Source: Actinopolymorpha cephalotaxi (lineage in GTDB: Bacteria > Actinomycetota > Actinomycetes > Propionibacteriales > Actinopolymorphaceae). Taken from it: 64,000 bases of DNA. Location of the stretch: NCBI RefSeq assembly GCF_013408535.1, contig NZ_JACBZA010000001.1, positions 3,060,850 to 3,124,849 of the forward strand. Reading direction: 5' to 3'. Below are positions 16,903-31,428 of the stretch, piece after piece. Position 1 is the stretch's first letter. Every line of letters starts with the position of its first letter. The notes beneath the pieces were generated by a model. It was not told the DNA's origin. It made no database searches and saw only the letters and a program-made list of their open reading frames with translations. Both the position numbers and the translations under genes were made by a program.

Positions 16903-17517
16903 ATGACAGTCAGCGACCTGACGCGCGACGAGCTCCGGATCGACCCGCACTCGGCCGACCTGCTCTTCCGGGAGGCCCGTAGCGCCAACAGCTTCACCGA
17001 CGAACCGGTGAGCGAGGCGACGGTGCGCGAGATCTACGAGCTGGTCAAGTGGGCGCCGACCGCGTTCAACCAGCAGCCGCTCCGCGTCATCCTGTCGCGT
17101 ACGCCGGAGTCCCGTGAGCGGCTGGTGCCGCTGATGGCGGAGGGCAACCGGGCCAAGACGGCGGCGGCGCCGCTGGTCGCGATCCTCGCCGCGGACACCG
17201 AGTTCGCCGAGCACCTGCCCCGCCTCGTACCCCACGCTCCGAACGTCAAGGACCTGTTCGCCGACGACGAGCGGCGGCACACGTCCGCGCAGTTCAACGC
17301 CACCCTCCAGGTCGGCTACTTCCTCCTCGGCGTCCGCGCCGCCGGCCTGGCCGCCGGGCCGATGACCGGCTTCGACAAGGCCGGGGTGGACGCCGAGTTC
17401 TTCCCCGACGGCCGGCACCGCTCCCTCGCCGTGGTCAACATCGGCCGGCCCGACGAGAACGCCTACCGCGACCGGCTTCCCCGGCTCGGCTTCGACGAGG
17501 TCGTCACCTCGATCTGA
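16903..17517 (+). CDS. Nitroreductase-family protein, RutE/HadB-like
   Basis: FMN-dependent oxidoreductase of 204 residues in the nitroreductase superfamily, close in length and motifs to malonic-semialdehyde reductase RutE-type proteins: LLFREARSANSFTDEPV near residue 20, WAPTAFNQQPLRVIL near 48 (FMN binding), a central SAQFNATLQVGYFLLGVRAAGLAAGPMTGFD near 128, and the C-terminal VVNIGRPDEN. No rut operon is nearby, so the substrate is open. The ATG at 16903 has GAGG upstream. It lies 66 bases after the lacI-type gene and may be co-transcribed. Confidence 0.85.
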   Translation: MTVSDLTRDELRIDPHSADLLFREARSANSFTDEPVSEATVREIYELVKWAPTAFNQQPLRVILSRTPESRERLVPLMAEGNRAKTAAAPLVAILAADTEFAEHLPRLVPHAPNVKDLFADDERRHTSAQFNATLQVGYFLLGVRAAGLAAGPMTGFDKAGVDAEFFPDGRHRSLAVVNIGRPDENAYRDRLPRLGFDEVVTSI

Positions 17518-17682
17518 CCCGAGCAGCCTCCCGCTCCGCGACACCCGGGGGCAGCCCCTCCCGCCCCCGCGACACCGACCGGACGACTGCGCCCTCGGCC
17601 GGAGCCGGTCCCGCTCGCTGACCGGCTCCGGCCGTGGGCGTTCGCGGCGTAGACAGCCGGTGACCGCGCTGGTTAGTTTCGT

Positions 17683-17700
17683 TGTCGAACCGCTTCAACT
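17683..17700 (+). promoter_or_regulatory. Degenerate operator before the second lacI-type gene
   Basis: TGTCGAA-CCGC-TTCAACT: the left arm is identical to the operator at 15707 and the right arm matches at five of seven positions. It stands 70 bases before the GTG start. Confidence 0.5.
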
Positions 17701-17769
17701 CCTGGCCCCGAGCCCGCCGCCTCCGTGCCGGCCACTCGGTCGGGCATCCGCACATCGGGGGAGGTCACC

Positions 17770-18804
17770 GTGCCGACGATCAAGGACGTCGCCGAGCGTG
17801 CCGGGGTGTCGGTCAGCACGGTGTCGTACGCCCTGAGCGGCAAGCGCCGCATCTCCGCCGAGACCCGCGACCGGGTGCAGGCGGCCATCCAGGCGCTCGG
17901 CTACCGGCCGCACGCGGGCGCCCAGGCCCTGGCCAGCCGCCGCTCCCAGATCCTCGCCCTGGTGATGCCGGCCGCCGAGTACTTCTCCGTCTCGGTCGGA
18001 ATGGCGTTCGTCACCGCGATCACCACCGCCGCCCGCGGCTACGGCTACGACGTCCTGCTGATGACCGCCGACGAGGGCGACGAAGGGCTGCGCCGGATCG
18101 CCCACAGCGCGCTGGCCGACGGCGTACTCCCGATGGAGGTCGAGGTCGAGGACTCCCGGGTGGCGACGATCCGCGAGCTCGGCATCCCCGCCGCCCTGCT
18201 CGGTCAGCCGGCCGACTCGCAGGGCCTGCCCTGGGTAGACCTCGACTTCACCGCGGCCGGAGTCCTGTGCGTCGAGCACCTGGCCCACCTCGGGCACCGC
18301 CGGATCGGCCTGCTCGGCCCCAACGCCGGGGCCTACGAACGCGGACTCGGCTACGCCCTGCGCACCCTGCGGTCCACCAGGGACGCGGCGGCGCGGCACT
18401 CGGTGTCGCTCGTGACCGAGCAGACCGGTACGGTGCGCCGCGAGGTGGCCGGCAGCATCCGGCGGCTGCTGGCCGCGTCCCCGGCGATCACCGCGCTGGC
18501 GGTGTACGACCAGGAGACCCTCTCCACCGTCGAGGAGGTGCTGGCCACCGACGGCCTGCGCGTACCCGCCGACCTGTCCGTGCTGGCGGTCGCCGCGGAG
18601 TCCACCGCGCGGCACGCCTCACCCTCGCTGTCCTTCGTGGACCTGCCCGTTGCCGCCATGGCCGAGCACGCCGTCGCCCTCGTCGTCGGCGCCATCTCCG
18701 GCAACCCCGCCCAGCCGGTGCTGTTGCCACCGGTCCTGAACGAGCGCGGGAGCACCGCCGCTCCGCCAGCGCCTGCCCGCCTTCCGAGCCGAGGAGCTCC
18801 ATGA
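17770..18804 (+). CDS. LacI-family transcriptional regulator
   Basis: Second LacI repressor, 344 residues: [28 protein letters not shown] helix-turn-helix, hinge [14 protein letters not shown], sensor domain with [13 protein letters not shown] near residue 185 and a C-terminal [14 protein letters not shown]. It shares the STVSY recognition helix with the first regulator, consistent with similar operator half-sites. The GTG at 17770 has GGGGGAGG six bases upstream; the frame extends to 17725 without a site. The stop overlaps the thuA-like start (ATGA), forming a three-gene operon. Confidence 0.9.
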   Translation: MPTIKDVAERAGVSVSTVSYALSGKRRISAETRDRVQAAIQALGYRPHAGAQALASRRSQILALVMPAAEYFSVSVGMAFVTAITTAARGYGYDVLLMTADEGDEGLRRIAHSALADGVLPMEVEVEDSRVATIRELGIPAALLGQPADSQGLPWVDLDFTAAGVLCVEHLAHLGHRRIGLLGPNAGAYERGLGYALRTLRSTRDAAARHSVSLVTEQTGTVRREVAGSIRRLLAASPAITALAVYDQETLSTVEEVLATDGLRVPADLSVLAVAAESTARHASPSLSFVDLPVAAMAEHAVALVVGAISGNPAQPVLLPPVLNERGSTAAPPAPARLPSRGAP

Positions 18805-19574
18805 CCGACACCGCACGCACGATCCGCGTCACCGTCTGGAACGAGAACGTCCACGAGCAGCGGGAGGAAGCGGTCCGCGCCCGTTATCCCGAAGGCATCC
18901 ACGGCGCCGTCGCCGCGGGCATCGAGGAGAACCTGAAGGGTCAGGTCGACGTCCGTACGGCAACCCTGGAACAGCCCGAGCACGGGCTGACCGAGGAGGT
19001 GCTGGCCAGCACCGACGTCCTCACCTGGTGGGGGCACGCGGCGCACGACAAGGTGGCCGACGAGGTGGTGGAGCGGGTGCAGCGGCACGTGCTCGGCGGG
19101 ATGGGCCTGGTCGTCCTGCACTCCGGGCACTTCTCGAAGATCTTCCGCACCCTGATGGGCACCACCTGCTCGCTGCGGTGGCGCAGTGAGCACGACCGGG
19201 AGCTGGTCTGGACCCTCAAGCCGCACCACCCGGTGGCCGAGGGCGTGCCGAGCCCGATCGTCATTCCCGAGCAGGAGATGTACGGCGAGGTGTTCGACAT
19301 CCCCGACCCGGACGAGCTCGTGTTCGTCAGCTCGTTCAGCGGCGGAGAGGTGTTCCGCAGCGGATGCTCCTTCCACCGCGGCAACGGGCGGATCTTCTAC
19401 TTCTCCCCCGGTGACCAGGCCTACCCGGTCTACCACCACCCCGACGTCCGCAAGGTGATCGCGAACGCCGTGAGGTGGGTGGCGCCGGCCGAGTCCGCCC
19501 GGGACCTGCCGCGGCTGCAGAACTGCCCCACCGGCTGGTACGAGAACGCCGACGGCTCGGAGGCCCGCGCATGA
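18801..19574 (+). CDS. ThuA-like trehalose-utilisation domain protein
   Basis: A 257-residue protein of the ThuA family (class-I glutamine-amidotransferase-like fold), linked in rhizobia to trehalose/sucrose use. Recognisable parts are [13 protein letters not shown] near residue 10, [12 protein letters not shown] near 72, [20 protein letters not shown] near 98, the [14 protein letters not shown] loop near 155 and [22 protein letters not shown] near 200. It is translationally coupled to the LacI gene before and the oxidoreductase after (both ATGA overlaps), so the three act in one sugar pathway. The exact reaction is not known. Confidence 0.88.
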   Translation: MTDTARTIRVTVWNENVHEQREEAVRARYPEGIHGAVAAGIEENLKGQVDVRTATLEQPEHGLTEEVLASTDVLTWWGHAAHDKVADEVVERVQRHVLGGMGLVVLHSGHFSKIFRTLMGTTCSLRWRSEHDRELVWTLKPHHPVAEGVPSPIVIPEQEMYGEVFDIPDPDELVFVSSFSGGEVFRSGCSFHRGNGRIFYFSPGDQAYPVYHHPDVRKVIANAVRWVAPAESARDLPRLQNCPTGWYENADGSEARA

Positions 19575-20680
19575 CGTCCGGAGATGTCAACCGCCCCTTG
19601 CGGGTGCTGCAGGTCGGCGCCGGCGGCATGGGCCGCGGGTGGCTGCGCACCCTGCTGGCGTACGAGGAGGTGGAACTCGTCGGCGTCGCCGACCTCGACG
19701 TCGCCCGGGCCAAGGAGGCACTGGAGGAGGCCGGCGCGGGTGACGTGGCGGCCGGCCCGACGGTCGAGGCGCTCGCCGACGACGTGCGGCCGGACTTCGT
19801 GGTGGACGTGACGATTCCGGAGGCTCACCACCCGGTGACGATGGCGGCGCTGCGGCGCGGCCTGCCGGTGCTGGGCGAGAAGCCGCTCGCGGCCAGCCTC
19901 GCCGAGTCGCTGGAGCTGACGGCGGCCGCGCAGGCGTACGACCGGTTGTTCATGGTCAGCCAGAGCAGGCGCTACGACGCCAACCTGTTCGCCTACCGCC
20001 GTCAGCTGCGGCAGCTCGGCCGGCTCGGCATCCTGACCGCGGAGTTCTTCAAGGCGCCGCACTTCGGCGGGTTCCGGGACGCGATGGACCACCCGCTGGT
20101 GCTCGACATGGCCATCCACGCCTTCGACAGCGCGAGGTTCCTGCTCGACGCGGACCCGGTGGCGGTCTACTGCGAGGAGTACAACCCGGGCTGGAGCTGG
20201 TACGCCGGGGACGCCGCCGCCACCGCGATCTTCGAGTTCGGCGGCGGCCTGCGCTACGTCTACAACGGAAGCTGGTGCAGCCCGGGCCAGGAGACGTCGT
20301 GGAACGCCGCGTGGCGGGCCAGCGGCGAACACGGCACCGCGCTGTGGGACGGCGACGGCCCCCCGACCCTCGAGATCGTCGAGGGCGGGGAGACCGCGCC
20401 GGAGGGCGACACCCCGGAGGCGGATCCGCATCCGGGTATCGCCGGTTCGTTGCGGGAGTTCGTCGCCGCCCTGCGGACGGGGACGACCCCGATGGGCACC
20501 GCCCGCGACAACGTCGCCAGCCTGGCTATGGTGTACGCCGCGATCGAGTCCGCGCGCGACGGCCGCCGCGTCCTGGTGTCCGACGTACTGGAGGAGGCGT
20601 ACGCCCAGGCCAAGGCGCGCGCGGAGGGCCCCGTCCTGGACGCCCTCACCGGCTGGACGTCCCTCACTCCCCCCGGCTGA
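19571..20680 (+). CDS. Gfo/Idh/MocA-family NAD(P)-dependent oxidoreductase
   Basis: The 369-residue protein has an N-terminal Rossmann fold ([13 protein letters not shown] near residue 14, VGVADLD), the family motif GEKPLA near 100 with the catalytic-site lysine, and a C-terminal beta-sheet substrate domain ([19 protein letters not shown] near 180). Relatives oxidise or reduce a hydroxyl of sugars or inositols. Coupling to ThuA and LacI suggests conversion of a disaccharide-derived product such as a 3-keto sugar; that is inference. Confidence 0.9.
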   Translation: MTSGDVNRPLRVLQVGAGGMGRGWLRTLLAYEEVELVGVADLDVARAKEALEEAGAGDVAAGPTVEALADDVRPDFVVDVTIPEAHHPVTMAALRRGLPVLGEKPLAASLAESLELTAAAQAYDRLFMVSQSRRYDANLFAYRRQLRQLGRLGILTAEFFKAPHFGGFRDAMDHPLVLDMAIHAFDSARFLLDADPVAVYCEEYNPGWSWYAGDAAATAIFEFGGGLRYVYNGSWCSPGQETSWNAAWRASGEHGTALWDGDGPPTLEIVEGGETAPEGDTPEADPHPGIAGSLREFVAALRTGTTPMGTARDNVASLAMVYAAIESARDGRRVLVSDVLEEAYAQAKARAEGPVLDALTGWTSLTPPG

Positions 20681-20697
20681 CCCGTTCGCCGGGTCGT

Positions 20698-22511
<1,814 letters not shown>

Positions 22512-22559
22512 CTAGAGGGCCCCGTCGCGGCAGCGAAGGAGGAGTCCTGCGTACCACAT
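22512..22559 (-). CDS. leuL: leuA leader peptide with three leucine codons
   Basis: A 15-residue reading frame, MWYAGLLLRCRDGAL, 85 bases upstream of leuA. It has three consecutive leucine codons (CTC CTC CTT) just before a hairpin-forming segment and a fourth leucine as the last codon. This is the layout of actinobacterial leucine leader peptides: ribosome stalling at the Leu codons when leucyl-tRNA is short would favour leuA expression. TAAGCT at 22574-22569 is a possible -10 box, putting the ATG almost at the 5' end of the transcript. Confidence 0.8.
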   Translation of the reverse strand: MWYAGLLLRCRDGAL

Positions 22560-22663
22560 AGGTTGGTCAGCTTAGCCCCGCACAACCGGGGCCCGGCAAG
22601 CCCCCTCCCCGACCGGGCGAAATCCGGTTGCCCGGTGCCGCTCCCGCCCGCACCCTGTGCGGT

Positions 22664-23650
22664 ATGAACCTTCAGCGCCTCGACCCCGACGACGCCGCCG
22701 CGGTCGCCGCCGCACTGTCCTTCCACCAGGCCACGCGCGCCGCCGACACTCCGTGGGACCCGCCGCACACCGAGCGCGGCCTCGTGTCCTCGCTGCGGTA
22801 CGGCTGGGACGGCGAACCGGGCGAGGCCTGGCTGGCGATCGAGGACGGGCAGGTCACCGGCACGCTGCACCTGCACTTCTCCGAGCGCGACAACACCCAC
22901 ATGGCGGGCATGGGCGTGTCGGTCCATCCGGACAAACGGCGCGAAGGGCGCGGGCGGGCGCTGTTCGAGGAGGGGCTGGCCCGGGTCCGCGCGAGCGGCC
23001 GCCGGCTGGTCACGACCGGCACGCTGGACGCGGAGGTGCCCGCGGCGTTCGCCACCGCGATGGGCTTCACCCGCGCCAGCATCGAGGTGCAGCGGCGCCA
23101 GGACCTCACCGAGGTCGACCCGGCCCGGGTGGCCGAGCTGCGGGCGCACTCCGCCGAGGCCGCCCGCGACTACACGCTGATCCGGATGGACGGCCCGGTC
23201 CCCGACGACCTGCTGGACGAGGTGGCGGAGATGTCCGCCGCGATCAACGACGCGCCCACCGACGACCTCGACATCGAGGACGAGGTGTTCGACGCCAAGC
23301 GGGTGCGGGGGTTCGAGGCCGCGCAGGAGGCCGCGGGCAACAAGCTCTACCGCGTGATCGCCCGGCTGGGCACCGACGGGCCGCTGGCCGGACACACCGT
23401 GGTGGGCCGCCCGGTCGACCTGCCCGAGTGGGCCTGGCAGTGGGACACCGCGGTGGTGGGTGCGCACCGCGGCCACCGGCTCGGGATGCTGCTGAAGGCG
23501 GACATGGTCACCTGGCTGCGGTCCGCCGAGCCCGCGATCCGCTGGCTGGACACCTGGAACGCCGAGTCCAACTCGTACATGATCGCCGTCAACGAGGCCC
23601 TCGGATACCGCATCGTCACCCGGCACCTGGGCTGGCAGCGGGCCGTGTGA
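22664..23650 (+). CDS. GNAT-family acetyltransferase, tandem domains
   Basis: A 328-residue protein made of two GNAT folds, as in several actinobacterial acetyltransferases. The first has GMGVSVHPDKRREGRGRALFEEGL near residue 82 (acetyl-CoA loop). The second has TAVVGAHRGHRLGMLLKADMVTWL near 265 and ends WLDTWNAESNSYMIAVNEALGYRIV. The substrate is not known. The ATG at 22664 gives the natural N-terminus. It is transcribed away from leuA. Confidence 0.88.
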   Translation: MNLQRLDPDDAAAVAAALSFHQATRAADTPWDPPHTERGLVSSLRYGWDGEPGEAWLAIEDGQVTGTLHLHFSERDNTHMAGMGVSVHPDKRREGRGRALFEEGLARVRASGRRLVTTGTLDAEVPAAFATAMGFTRASIEVQRRQDLTEVDPARVAELRAHSAEAARDYTLIRMDGPVPDDLLDEVAEMSAAINDAPTDDLDIEDEVFDAKRVRGFEAAQEAAGNKLYRVIARLGTDGPLAGHTVVGRPVDLPEWAWQWDTAVVGAHRGHRLGMLLKADMVTWLRSAEPAIRWLDTWNAESNSYMIAVNEALGYRIVTRHLGWQRAV

Positions 23651-23718
23651 GGGAGCCGGTCCGGGCGTACATCTTTCGAGGCGTACGCCCGGACCTGCCC
23701 GGCTTCCGCCGGGGTCGC

Positions 23719-23789
23719 GGGTCGCCGGCGCCGAGGCCGGTCAGCGGCCGACGTAGGCCGCGACCGGGGGTCGCCGGCGTTCGGCCCGG

Positions 23790-23813
<24 letters not shown>
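23719..23813. repeat. Imperfect 49-bp tandem duplication at the uvrA-like 3' end
   Basis: Two copies, 49 bp apart. The second (from about 23768) holds the last codons and stop of the UvrA-like gene; the first lies just outside. Shared blocks are GTCGCCGGCG, CGGTCAG and CCGACGTAGGCCGCGA. Because 49 is not a multiple of 3, the outer copy is out of frame with the gene. Confidence 0.8.
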
Positions 23814-26222
<2,409 letters not shown>

Positions 26223-26331
26223 CGGGTCTCCATCTGTGCGGCGTTCGGGTGCTCGGCTGCCACGCTAGCCGGGCCGCGGACGCGCCCGCTTCTCGATTCC
26301 TGACCGGCCGCGGTCGGGGGGCCGGCCGTCC

Positions 26332-28175
26332 TCAGGACCGGGGTGCGTCGAGCGTGGGGCCGGGCGGACGGACGGCACCGATGCGGGCCGGCAGGGCTGT
26401 GCAGGCGGCGATCACCAGGCCGGTGCCGAGCAGCACCGCGGCCAGCTGCCACAGCGGCGGCACGGTGAGCGGGTCGTCGTCCAGCACCTGGGCCAGTCCC
26501 AGCCCGCAGGCCACCCCGAGCAGCGCCCCGGCCAGGGCGGGCAGCACCTGAGCCGACGACAGTCCGCCGCTGATCTGGGCCGGGGTCGCGCCGAGTGCCC
26601 GGGCCAGCGCCGCCGACGGCCGGGTGTCCAGCGTGGTCGCCCAGACCAGGCAGATGGTGTTGACCACCGCCTGGACGGCCAGCATGACCGTGATCACCAG
26701 CAGCCCCTGGGTCATCGCGAGCCTCGGGTCCAGCCCGGGTGCCGCCTCCTCGAACCGGTGCGCCCGGGTGGCGAGCGCGCAGGTGACTCCCGTGATCGTC
26801 ACCGCCACCGCGAACACGCCCAGCCAGGTGCGGCGCGGCCGCCGGGCCGCGATCCGGAGGGCGAGCAGCAGCGGAACCGGCAACCGTGCGGAGAGCGCGA
26901 TCAGCCGGGGCCGGCGGCGCGGCGGGCGGACAGTGCCGGCCAGCGCCCGCATGGTGCTGGTCCGGGCGGCGCGTACCGCCGGGACGAAGGTCGCCGCCGC
27001 GGCGATCCCCAGCGCCGCCGTCATCACCGAGACGATCGTCGTCACGGTGAACGGGGCCGGGGCGGCCCGGCCGAGCAGCCCGGCGCTGGGGGTGGTGAGC
27101 ACCGGGGCGAGCAGCCGTCCGGCGGCCAGCCCGGTGACACTGGCCAGCAGAGCGATGACCAGGTGCTCGACGAGCAGCACCGCCGCGACCAGCTCGGGGG
27201 TGGCGCCGACGGCCTTGAGCAGGCCCACCCGGCGGGTCTGGTCGGCCATCCGGGTGCCGACCAGCACCACGATGCTGGCCAGCGCGATCAGGCCGAGCAG
27301 CCAGCTGCCGAGCAGCATCGAGAACTGGTTGGCCTCGGTCAGCCAGGCGTTCAGGACCTGCACGTCCTGCCAGGTCATCAGGGTGAAGTTGCCGTTGCCG
27401 GTGACGTGGGCGGCGGCGAACGCGGGTGCGGCCTCCTCGTCGGCGAGCTTCACGTTCAGCACGTAGCCGAGGGCGTCCCGGCCGGCGAGCGAACGAGTGT
27501 CGGCTTCGGTGAGCCAGATCAGGCCGGCCGGGCCGAGGGTGAACGGGCTCGGTCCGACGTCTGCCGTCGGCGGCCCGTTCGGCGGTCCGGTCGGCGGCAG
27601 CGGCTTGGCGGCGCCGCCCCAGCACGGGGCGAAGCACACCTTCGGGTACTGCCCGGACGCCGCGGTCACCGCGAGTCCGGCGACGTTGAAGGGGCGTCCT
27701 CCGATGTCGACCCTGTCACCGGTACGGATGCCGAGCGCCTTGGCGAACCCGGCTTCCAGCACCGCGCCGCCGGGGTGAGTCCACTCTCCGGCCGTCAGGG
27801 CCGGCCGGTCGACCGGGGCCGACTCGGTGTCGCGGCCCTGCAGCCAGGCGGTCACCGGCCGGCCGCCGACGGTCATCGTCTTCTGGGTGTACGGGTACGG
27901 TCCGCTGACCGCGACCACACCCGGCTCCCCCGCCAGTCGCCGCAGCTCGGCCAGGTCGGCCGGACGGCCGGGCGCGGGCGCTGTCCCGGCCACGACGTCC
28001 GGCCCGGCGGTCACCGCCCGGGTGCGCTGGTTGGGTTGGTCGGTCACCCCTTGCAGCACCAGCCCGACGGTCAACGTGGTGGTGGCCGCCGCGAGCGCGA
28101 GGAGCAGCAGCGCGGCCTGGCCCGGGCGGCGCCGAAGGTCCCGTACGGCCAGCCGGCCCACCAGCAGGATCCGGC

Positions 28176-28179
<4 letters not shown>
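26332..28179 (-). CDS. FtsX/MacB-like ABC transporter permease
   Basis: Membrane subunit of a MacB/LolCDE-like exporter or mechanotransmission system, 615 residues. One hydrophobic segment near the N-terminus (AALLLLALAAATTTLTVGLVL) and a large extracellular domain (about 45-270) precede a first FtsX block (LLGLIALASIVVLVGTRMADQTRRVGLLKAVGATPELVA near 300). A second block near the end (ARALGATPAQISGGLSSAQVLPALAGALLGVACGL) completes the duplicated layout. The ATG overlaps the ATPase stop (ATGA). Confidence 0.9.
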
Positions 28180-28909
<730 letters not shown>

Positions 28910-28913
<4 letters not shown>

Positions 28914-29509
28914 GGCTTCCCTCTCCCCGATATGCCCTTGGGTGGCGCGGCCCAGAACCGGGCACACGCCTCCAGCCACTGCAGATCCGCCTGCAGGCGG
29001 AGCACCACGCCTTCCAGCAGCAGCCCGGCCGGCGACTCGGCGGGCTCGGCCAGTGCCGCCCGCTGCACCACGGCGAGCTCGGCGAGTACGGCGTGCCGTT
29101 GGGCGTCCACGATCCGCGCCGGATCACCCAGCCCGGCCGCGGCCGCCGCCACCAACTTGAGATGGAACTCCGCCGGTGCCGGCTTCGGCCAGCTGGTGTC
29201 GGCCAGCCACTCGGCCACCCGGTCGCGCCCCGCCGGAGTCAGCGCATAGACCTTGCGATCCGGCCGATCCGCCTGCCCGACCCGTTTGACGTCGACCAGC
29301 CCGGCCCGCTCCAGCCGGTTCAGGGTCACATAGACCTGACCCTCCTTGAGAGCCTCGGCCAACGGCCCGAGGGCCAGCTGCAACCGGGCCCGCAACTGGT
29401 AGCCGTGCGAGCCCTCCTTCGCCAGCAGCGCGAGCAGCACTTCCTGCACCACACCCAGTTGAATCCCGCGCGACGGTTCCCGCTCCGACGCGGCCACAGC
29501 TTCAGGCAT
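28910..29509 (-). CDS. PadR-family transcriptional regulator
   Basis: The 199-residue PadR repressor has the winged helix VVQEVLLALLAKEGSHGYQLRARLQ ... GQVYVTLNRLERAGLVD near residues 20-75 and an alpha-helical C-terminal dimerisation domain. As first gene of an operon with an ABC exporter it probably senses a toxic or membrane-active compound and represses its own transcription through the palindrome at 29523-29550. Confidence 0.9.
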
Positions 29510-29522
29510 CGCTCACATCCCC

Positions 29523-29566
29523 AACGGTTAGGTATTCAAGCTAAACCGTTAGGTACGAGCGGTCAA
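29523..29566 (-). promoter_or_regulatory. padR promoter with overlapping operator
   Basis: On the minus strand TTGACC (29566-29561), 17 bases, TAGCTT (29543-29538). The inverted repeat AACGGTT (29523-29529) / AACCGTT (29544-29550) brackets the -10 box, and CSGTTAGGTA also occurs twice as a direct repeat. The position fits binding of the encoded PadR protein. Confidence 0.7.
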
Positions 29567-29719
29567 GGGTGCGCCGAGCGGGAAGGTCGATCGTGGTGCG
29601 CGCACGGCAGAACGTTCGTCTGGCGGGGAAGCGAACGTGCCGGAACGGGTCGACGGCGGTGCACGCCGGCCCGTACGCCGAAGTGGGGCCTCAGCCCTGG
29701 CGCCTGTCGGGCCCCGGCC

Positions 29720-29795
29720 TCCTGGCCGGCTCCTGGCCGGCTCCTGGCCGGCTCCTGGCCGGCTCCTGGCCGGCTCCCGGCCGGCTCCCGGCCAG
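29720..29795. repeat. Seven 11-bp tandem repeats
   Basis: TCCTGGCCGGC repeated seven times (last units TCCCGGCCGGC and a partial one) between the padR promoter and the 3' end of era. The unit length, not divisible by 3, fits non-coding DNA. GGCC-rich units can fold into slipped hairpins downstream of era. Confidence 0.95.
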
Positions 29796-29811
29796 TCTGA
29801 TCAGGTCTGCC

Positions 29812-30741
29812 CTAGAAACCGAGCCGGCGCAGCTGCTTGGGATCGCGCTGCCAGTCCTTGGCGACCTTGACCCGCAGGTCGAGGTAGACCGGCGTACCCA
29901 GCAGCGTCTCGATCTGCTTGCGCGCCGTGGTGCCCACCTCCACCAGCCGGCGACCCTTGGCGCCGATGACGATCGCCTTCTGGCTGGGGCGTTCGACGAA
30001 CAGGTGGGCGTAGATGTCGAGTAGCGGCCGGTCCTGCGGGCGGTCCTCCCGCAGCCCCATCTCCTCCACCAGTACGGCGATCGAGTGGGGCAGCTCCTCG
30101 CGGACACCCTCGAGGACGGCCTCGCGGATGAGTTCGGCGACAAGCACCTCCTCGGGCTCGTCGGTCAGCTCGCCCTCGGGGTAGAGCGGCGGCCCCGGCG
30201 GCAGCTTGCCGACGAGCAGGTCGGCGAGCAGGTCCACCCGGGTGCCGTCCTGAGCCGACACCGGGACGATGTCGTCCCACTCGACGCCGGTGTCCTTGGT
30301 CATCGCCGCGACCGCGGTGAGGTGCTCGACCATGCGGCTCGGGTCGACCAGGTCGGACTTGGTGACGATCGCGACCGTGGGACGCCTGCGTACCTTCGAG
30401 ATCTCGTTGACCAGGAAGCGGTCGCCGGGCCCGATGCGTTCGTCGGCCGGCAGGCACACCCCCACGGCGTCGACCTCGCCGAGGGTGCTGAGGACGAGCG
30501 CGTTCAGCCGCTCGCCGAGCAGGGTGCGCGGTTTGTGCAGACCTGGGGTGTCGACCAGGACCAGCTGGGCGTCGGGCCGGTTGACGATCCCCCGCACCGT
30601 GTGCCGGGTCGTCTGCGGCCGTGACGACGCGATGGCCACCTTGCGGCCGACCAGGGCGTTCGTCAACGTGGACTTGCCGGTGTTGGGTCGCCCGACCAGG
30701 CAGGCGAACCCGCTCCGGAACTGCGTCGTAGCCTCGCTCAC
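29812..30741 (-). CDS. era: GTPase Era
   Basis: Essential GTPase that binds the 3' end of 16S rRNA during small-subunit assembly. The 309-residue protein has G1 GRPNTGKST near residue 17, G3 DTPGL near 63, G4 TKSD near 126, and a C-terminal KH domain with AIVIGAKGRRLVEVGTTARKQIE near 254. The GTG start follows 15 bases after the deaminase-like gene; GACAAT stands seven bases before it without a ribosome-binding site, so a separate leaderless message is possible. Confidence 0.96.
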   Translation of the reverse strand: MSEATTQFRSGFACLVGRPNTGKSTLTNALVGRKVAIASSRPQTTRHTVRGIVNRPDAQLVLVDTPGLHKPRTLLGERLNALVLSTLGEVDAVGVCLPADERIGPGDRFLVNEISKVRRRPTVAIVTKSDLVDPSRMVEHLTAVAAMTKDTGVEWDDIVPVSAQDGTRVDLLADLLVGKLPPGPPLYPEGELTDEPEEVLVAELIREAVLEGVREELPHSIAVLVEEMGLREDRPQDRPLLDIYAHLFVERPSQKAIVIGAKGRRLVEVGTTARKQIETLLGTPVYLDLRVKVAKDWQRDPKQLRRLGF

Positions 30742-30756
30742 CCGGCCGATTGTCCC

Positions 30757-31107
30757 CTATCCGGTGTGGGCGACCGTCCGGACGGTCCCGTCCGGCCCGG
30801 CGACCATGACCGGGACGCCGGCGCCGGCCAGGTCGGCCACCGCGGCGACGTCCTCCGCCGGGGCCTCGACCGCCTCGGTGACCACGGCCGCCGCCTCCAG
30901 CCCGTCGGCGCCGCTGGACACGGCCATCGCCACCGCGAGCCGGAGAGCGGACAGCCGCAGCGACGGGAGATCCACCGTCGCGGCGGTGTAGGTGCGTCCG
31001 GTGGTGTCGCGGACGCCGGCGCCTTCGGCGGCCCCGGCGCGCGCTCTGGTCGAGCGGGCCAGGGTGATGATCTTGGCGTCTTCGGGATCGAGCTCGGCAC
31101 TGGTCAC
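30757..31107 (-). CDS. Cytidine-deaminase-like protein without zinc site
   Basis: The 116-residue protein keeps the fold outline of small cytidine deaminases (GVRDTTGRTYTAATVDLPSLRLSALRLAVAMAVSSGADGLEAAAVV) but lacks both the H/C-A-E motif and the P-C-x-x-C cysteine pair, so it cannot hold the catalytic zinc. Proteins of this kind sit next to era in many actinobacteria. A binding or regulatory role is possible. The GTG start has TAGGAT six bases upstream (leaderless pattern). Confidence 0.75.
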   Translation of the reverse strand: MTSAELDPEDAKIITLARSTRARAGAAEGAGVRDTTGRTYTAATVDLPSLRLSALRLAVAMAVSSGADGLEAAAVVTEAVEAPAEDVAAVADLAGAGVPVMVAGPDGTVRTVAHTG

Positions 31108-31255
31108 CCGGCGATCCTAGGCAAACCACTCGCCGCGCGTCGCCGCCGAGTCTGCCCTGTCACCCATTTCGGAGTACGACCTTCCCGGCGTGTCCGTAGC
31201 CAGGGAGTCACCACCTGCTCCGGCCTGTCCCTCAGCACCCGCTCCACCCGACTCC

Positions 31256-31277
31256 GGATTCTTCCGCGGAAGAATCC
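31256..31277. repeat. Copy 1 of a 22-bp perfect palindrome
   Basis: 11-bp arms GGATTCTTCCG / CGGAAGAATCC without spacer, containing CCGCGG at the centre. It lies in the 467-bp gap before the DUF222-HNH gene. Identical cores recur at 31401 and 32759. Confidence 0.95.
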
Positions 31278-31394
31278 ATGCCCGTTCCTCGACCCGGAAC
31301 AGTTGCCCGCCTGCCCGAACAGTTGCCCGCCCCGATCCGCTCCACAACCCCCTCGACGCCTGCTCAGCGACCAGACGGAGCGGCGAGCTCGACG

Positions 31395-31428
31395 GACGGC
31401 GGATTCTTCCGCGGAAGAATCCGCCGTC
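31395..31428. repeat. Copy 2 of the palindrome, extended to 34 bp
   Basis: The same 22-bp core (31401-31422) with six further paired bases on each side (GACGGC / GCCGTC), giving a perfect 34-bp palindrome about 150 bases before the DUF222-HNH gene. Apart from these two palindromes, I see nothing else gene-like between 31108 and 31574. Confidence 0.95.

Noticed and set aside
31256-31428. Inverted palindromes as ends of an insertion sequence
   Set aside because: Each copy is itself a full palindrome, the third lies inside a coding frame, and no transposase gene is present between them.
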